A stretch of DNA of 59,125 bases from Bacillus sp. HNG (GTDB lineage: Bacteria; Bacillota; Bacilli; Bacillales; Bacillaceae_L). Location: contig NZ_QUQV01000018.1 of the NCBI RefSeq assembly GCF_003400205.1, positions 1-59,125 of the forward strand, given 5' to 3'. The notes beneath the pieces are model-generated. The model was not told the origin of the DNA, searched no databases, and saw only the letters and a list, made by a program, of their open reading frames with translations. The position numbers were made by a program, and so were the translations under genes. Shown piece after piece: positions 59,053 to 59,125 of the stretch (position 1 is its first letter; every line of letters starts with the position of its first letter).

Positions 59053-59125
59053 ATGGCTAAATTTACTTCAAAGGAAAAGATACTAAGTGTTTTGAGATAT
59101 GTACAGGGAAATGAACCAATGAGTG
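59053..59125 (+). mobile_element. IS3-family transposase OrfA, 5' fragment
   Basis: The frame opens MAKFTSKEKILSVLRYVQGN and runs off the window. This matches the N-terminal helix-turn-helix start of IS3/IS150-type OrfA proteins (MAKF..EEKL.AV..YL.G). Only 24 codons are visible. Its position explains the missing 5' end of the neighbouring choline-binding protein gene. Confidence 0.7.

Overview
The window looks like a low-GC, motile, endospore-former-type Bacillaceae chromosome (Bacillus/Neobacillus-like; inferred from gene families and synteny, no species call is possible). From 2.5 to 22.6 kb it follows the order known from Bacillus subtilis around hag-degSU-tagO: hag, csrA, fliW, yviE, flgL, flgK, flgN, flgM, yvyF, comFC, comFB, comFA, degV, degU, degS, yvyE, tagU, tagO. 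Accessory genes are spliced into this backbone: a large Ig-repeat surface protein after hag (running off the left edge), a class D sortase between comFB and comFA, and a chemoreceptor and two hypotheticals between degV and degU.

From 21.5 to 37.3 kb the window carries a cell-wall polymer locus: TagO, two GT4 glycosyltransferases, TagA, an LTA-synthase-like phosphotransferase, two O-antigen-ligase/polymerase-like proteins (one with a TPR tail), a LicD-family phosphotransferase, a Wzx/TacF-type flippase, GalU, GalE and a deleted nagZ remnant. MnaA, which supplies UDP-ManNAc for the TagA step, lies at 45.0-46.2 kb.

From 37.5 to 59.0 kb the window becomes a phosphocholine island. It has a choline-type DMT permease (LicB), a stand-alone CTP:phosphocholine cytidylyltransferase (LicC), two three-domain proteins (winged helix + nucleotidyltransferase + choline kinase), and six proteins with long arrays of choline-binding (GW..WYY) repeats. 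Those six are a VanY-type peptidase, two glucosaminidases, a leucine-rich-repeat protein, one with an unrecognised N-terminal domain and one with Ig-like domains. My reading is that LicB imports choline, the fusion proteins phosphorylate it, LicC makes CDP-choline, LicD puts phosphocholine on a lipid-linked repeat unit, the flippase and Wzy-like proteins export and polymerise it, TagU/LCP attaches it to peptidoglycan, and the choline-binding proteins dock on it. This is the pneumococcal logic in a Bacillus-type chromosome; the substrate and polymer chemistry are inferred.

The most interesting signal is that the two fusion proteins have almost the same recognition helix and that both promoters carry a TTCA-N5-TGAA palindrome. 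They may be self-regulating trigger enzymes, built like NadR but for choline. Other structure includes a 52-bp tandem array derived from a transcription terminator, galE bracketed by two copies of one short element, a microhomology deletion in nagZ, and a choline-binding protein cut at its 5' end by an IS3-like element at the right edge. I saw no tRNA, rRNA or CRISPR array.
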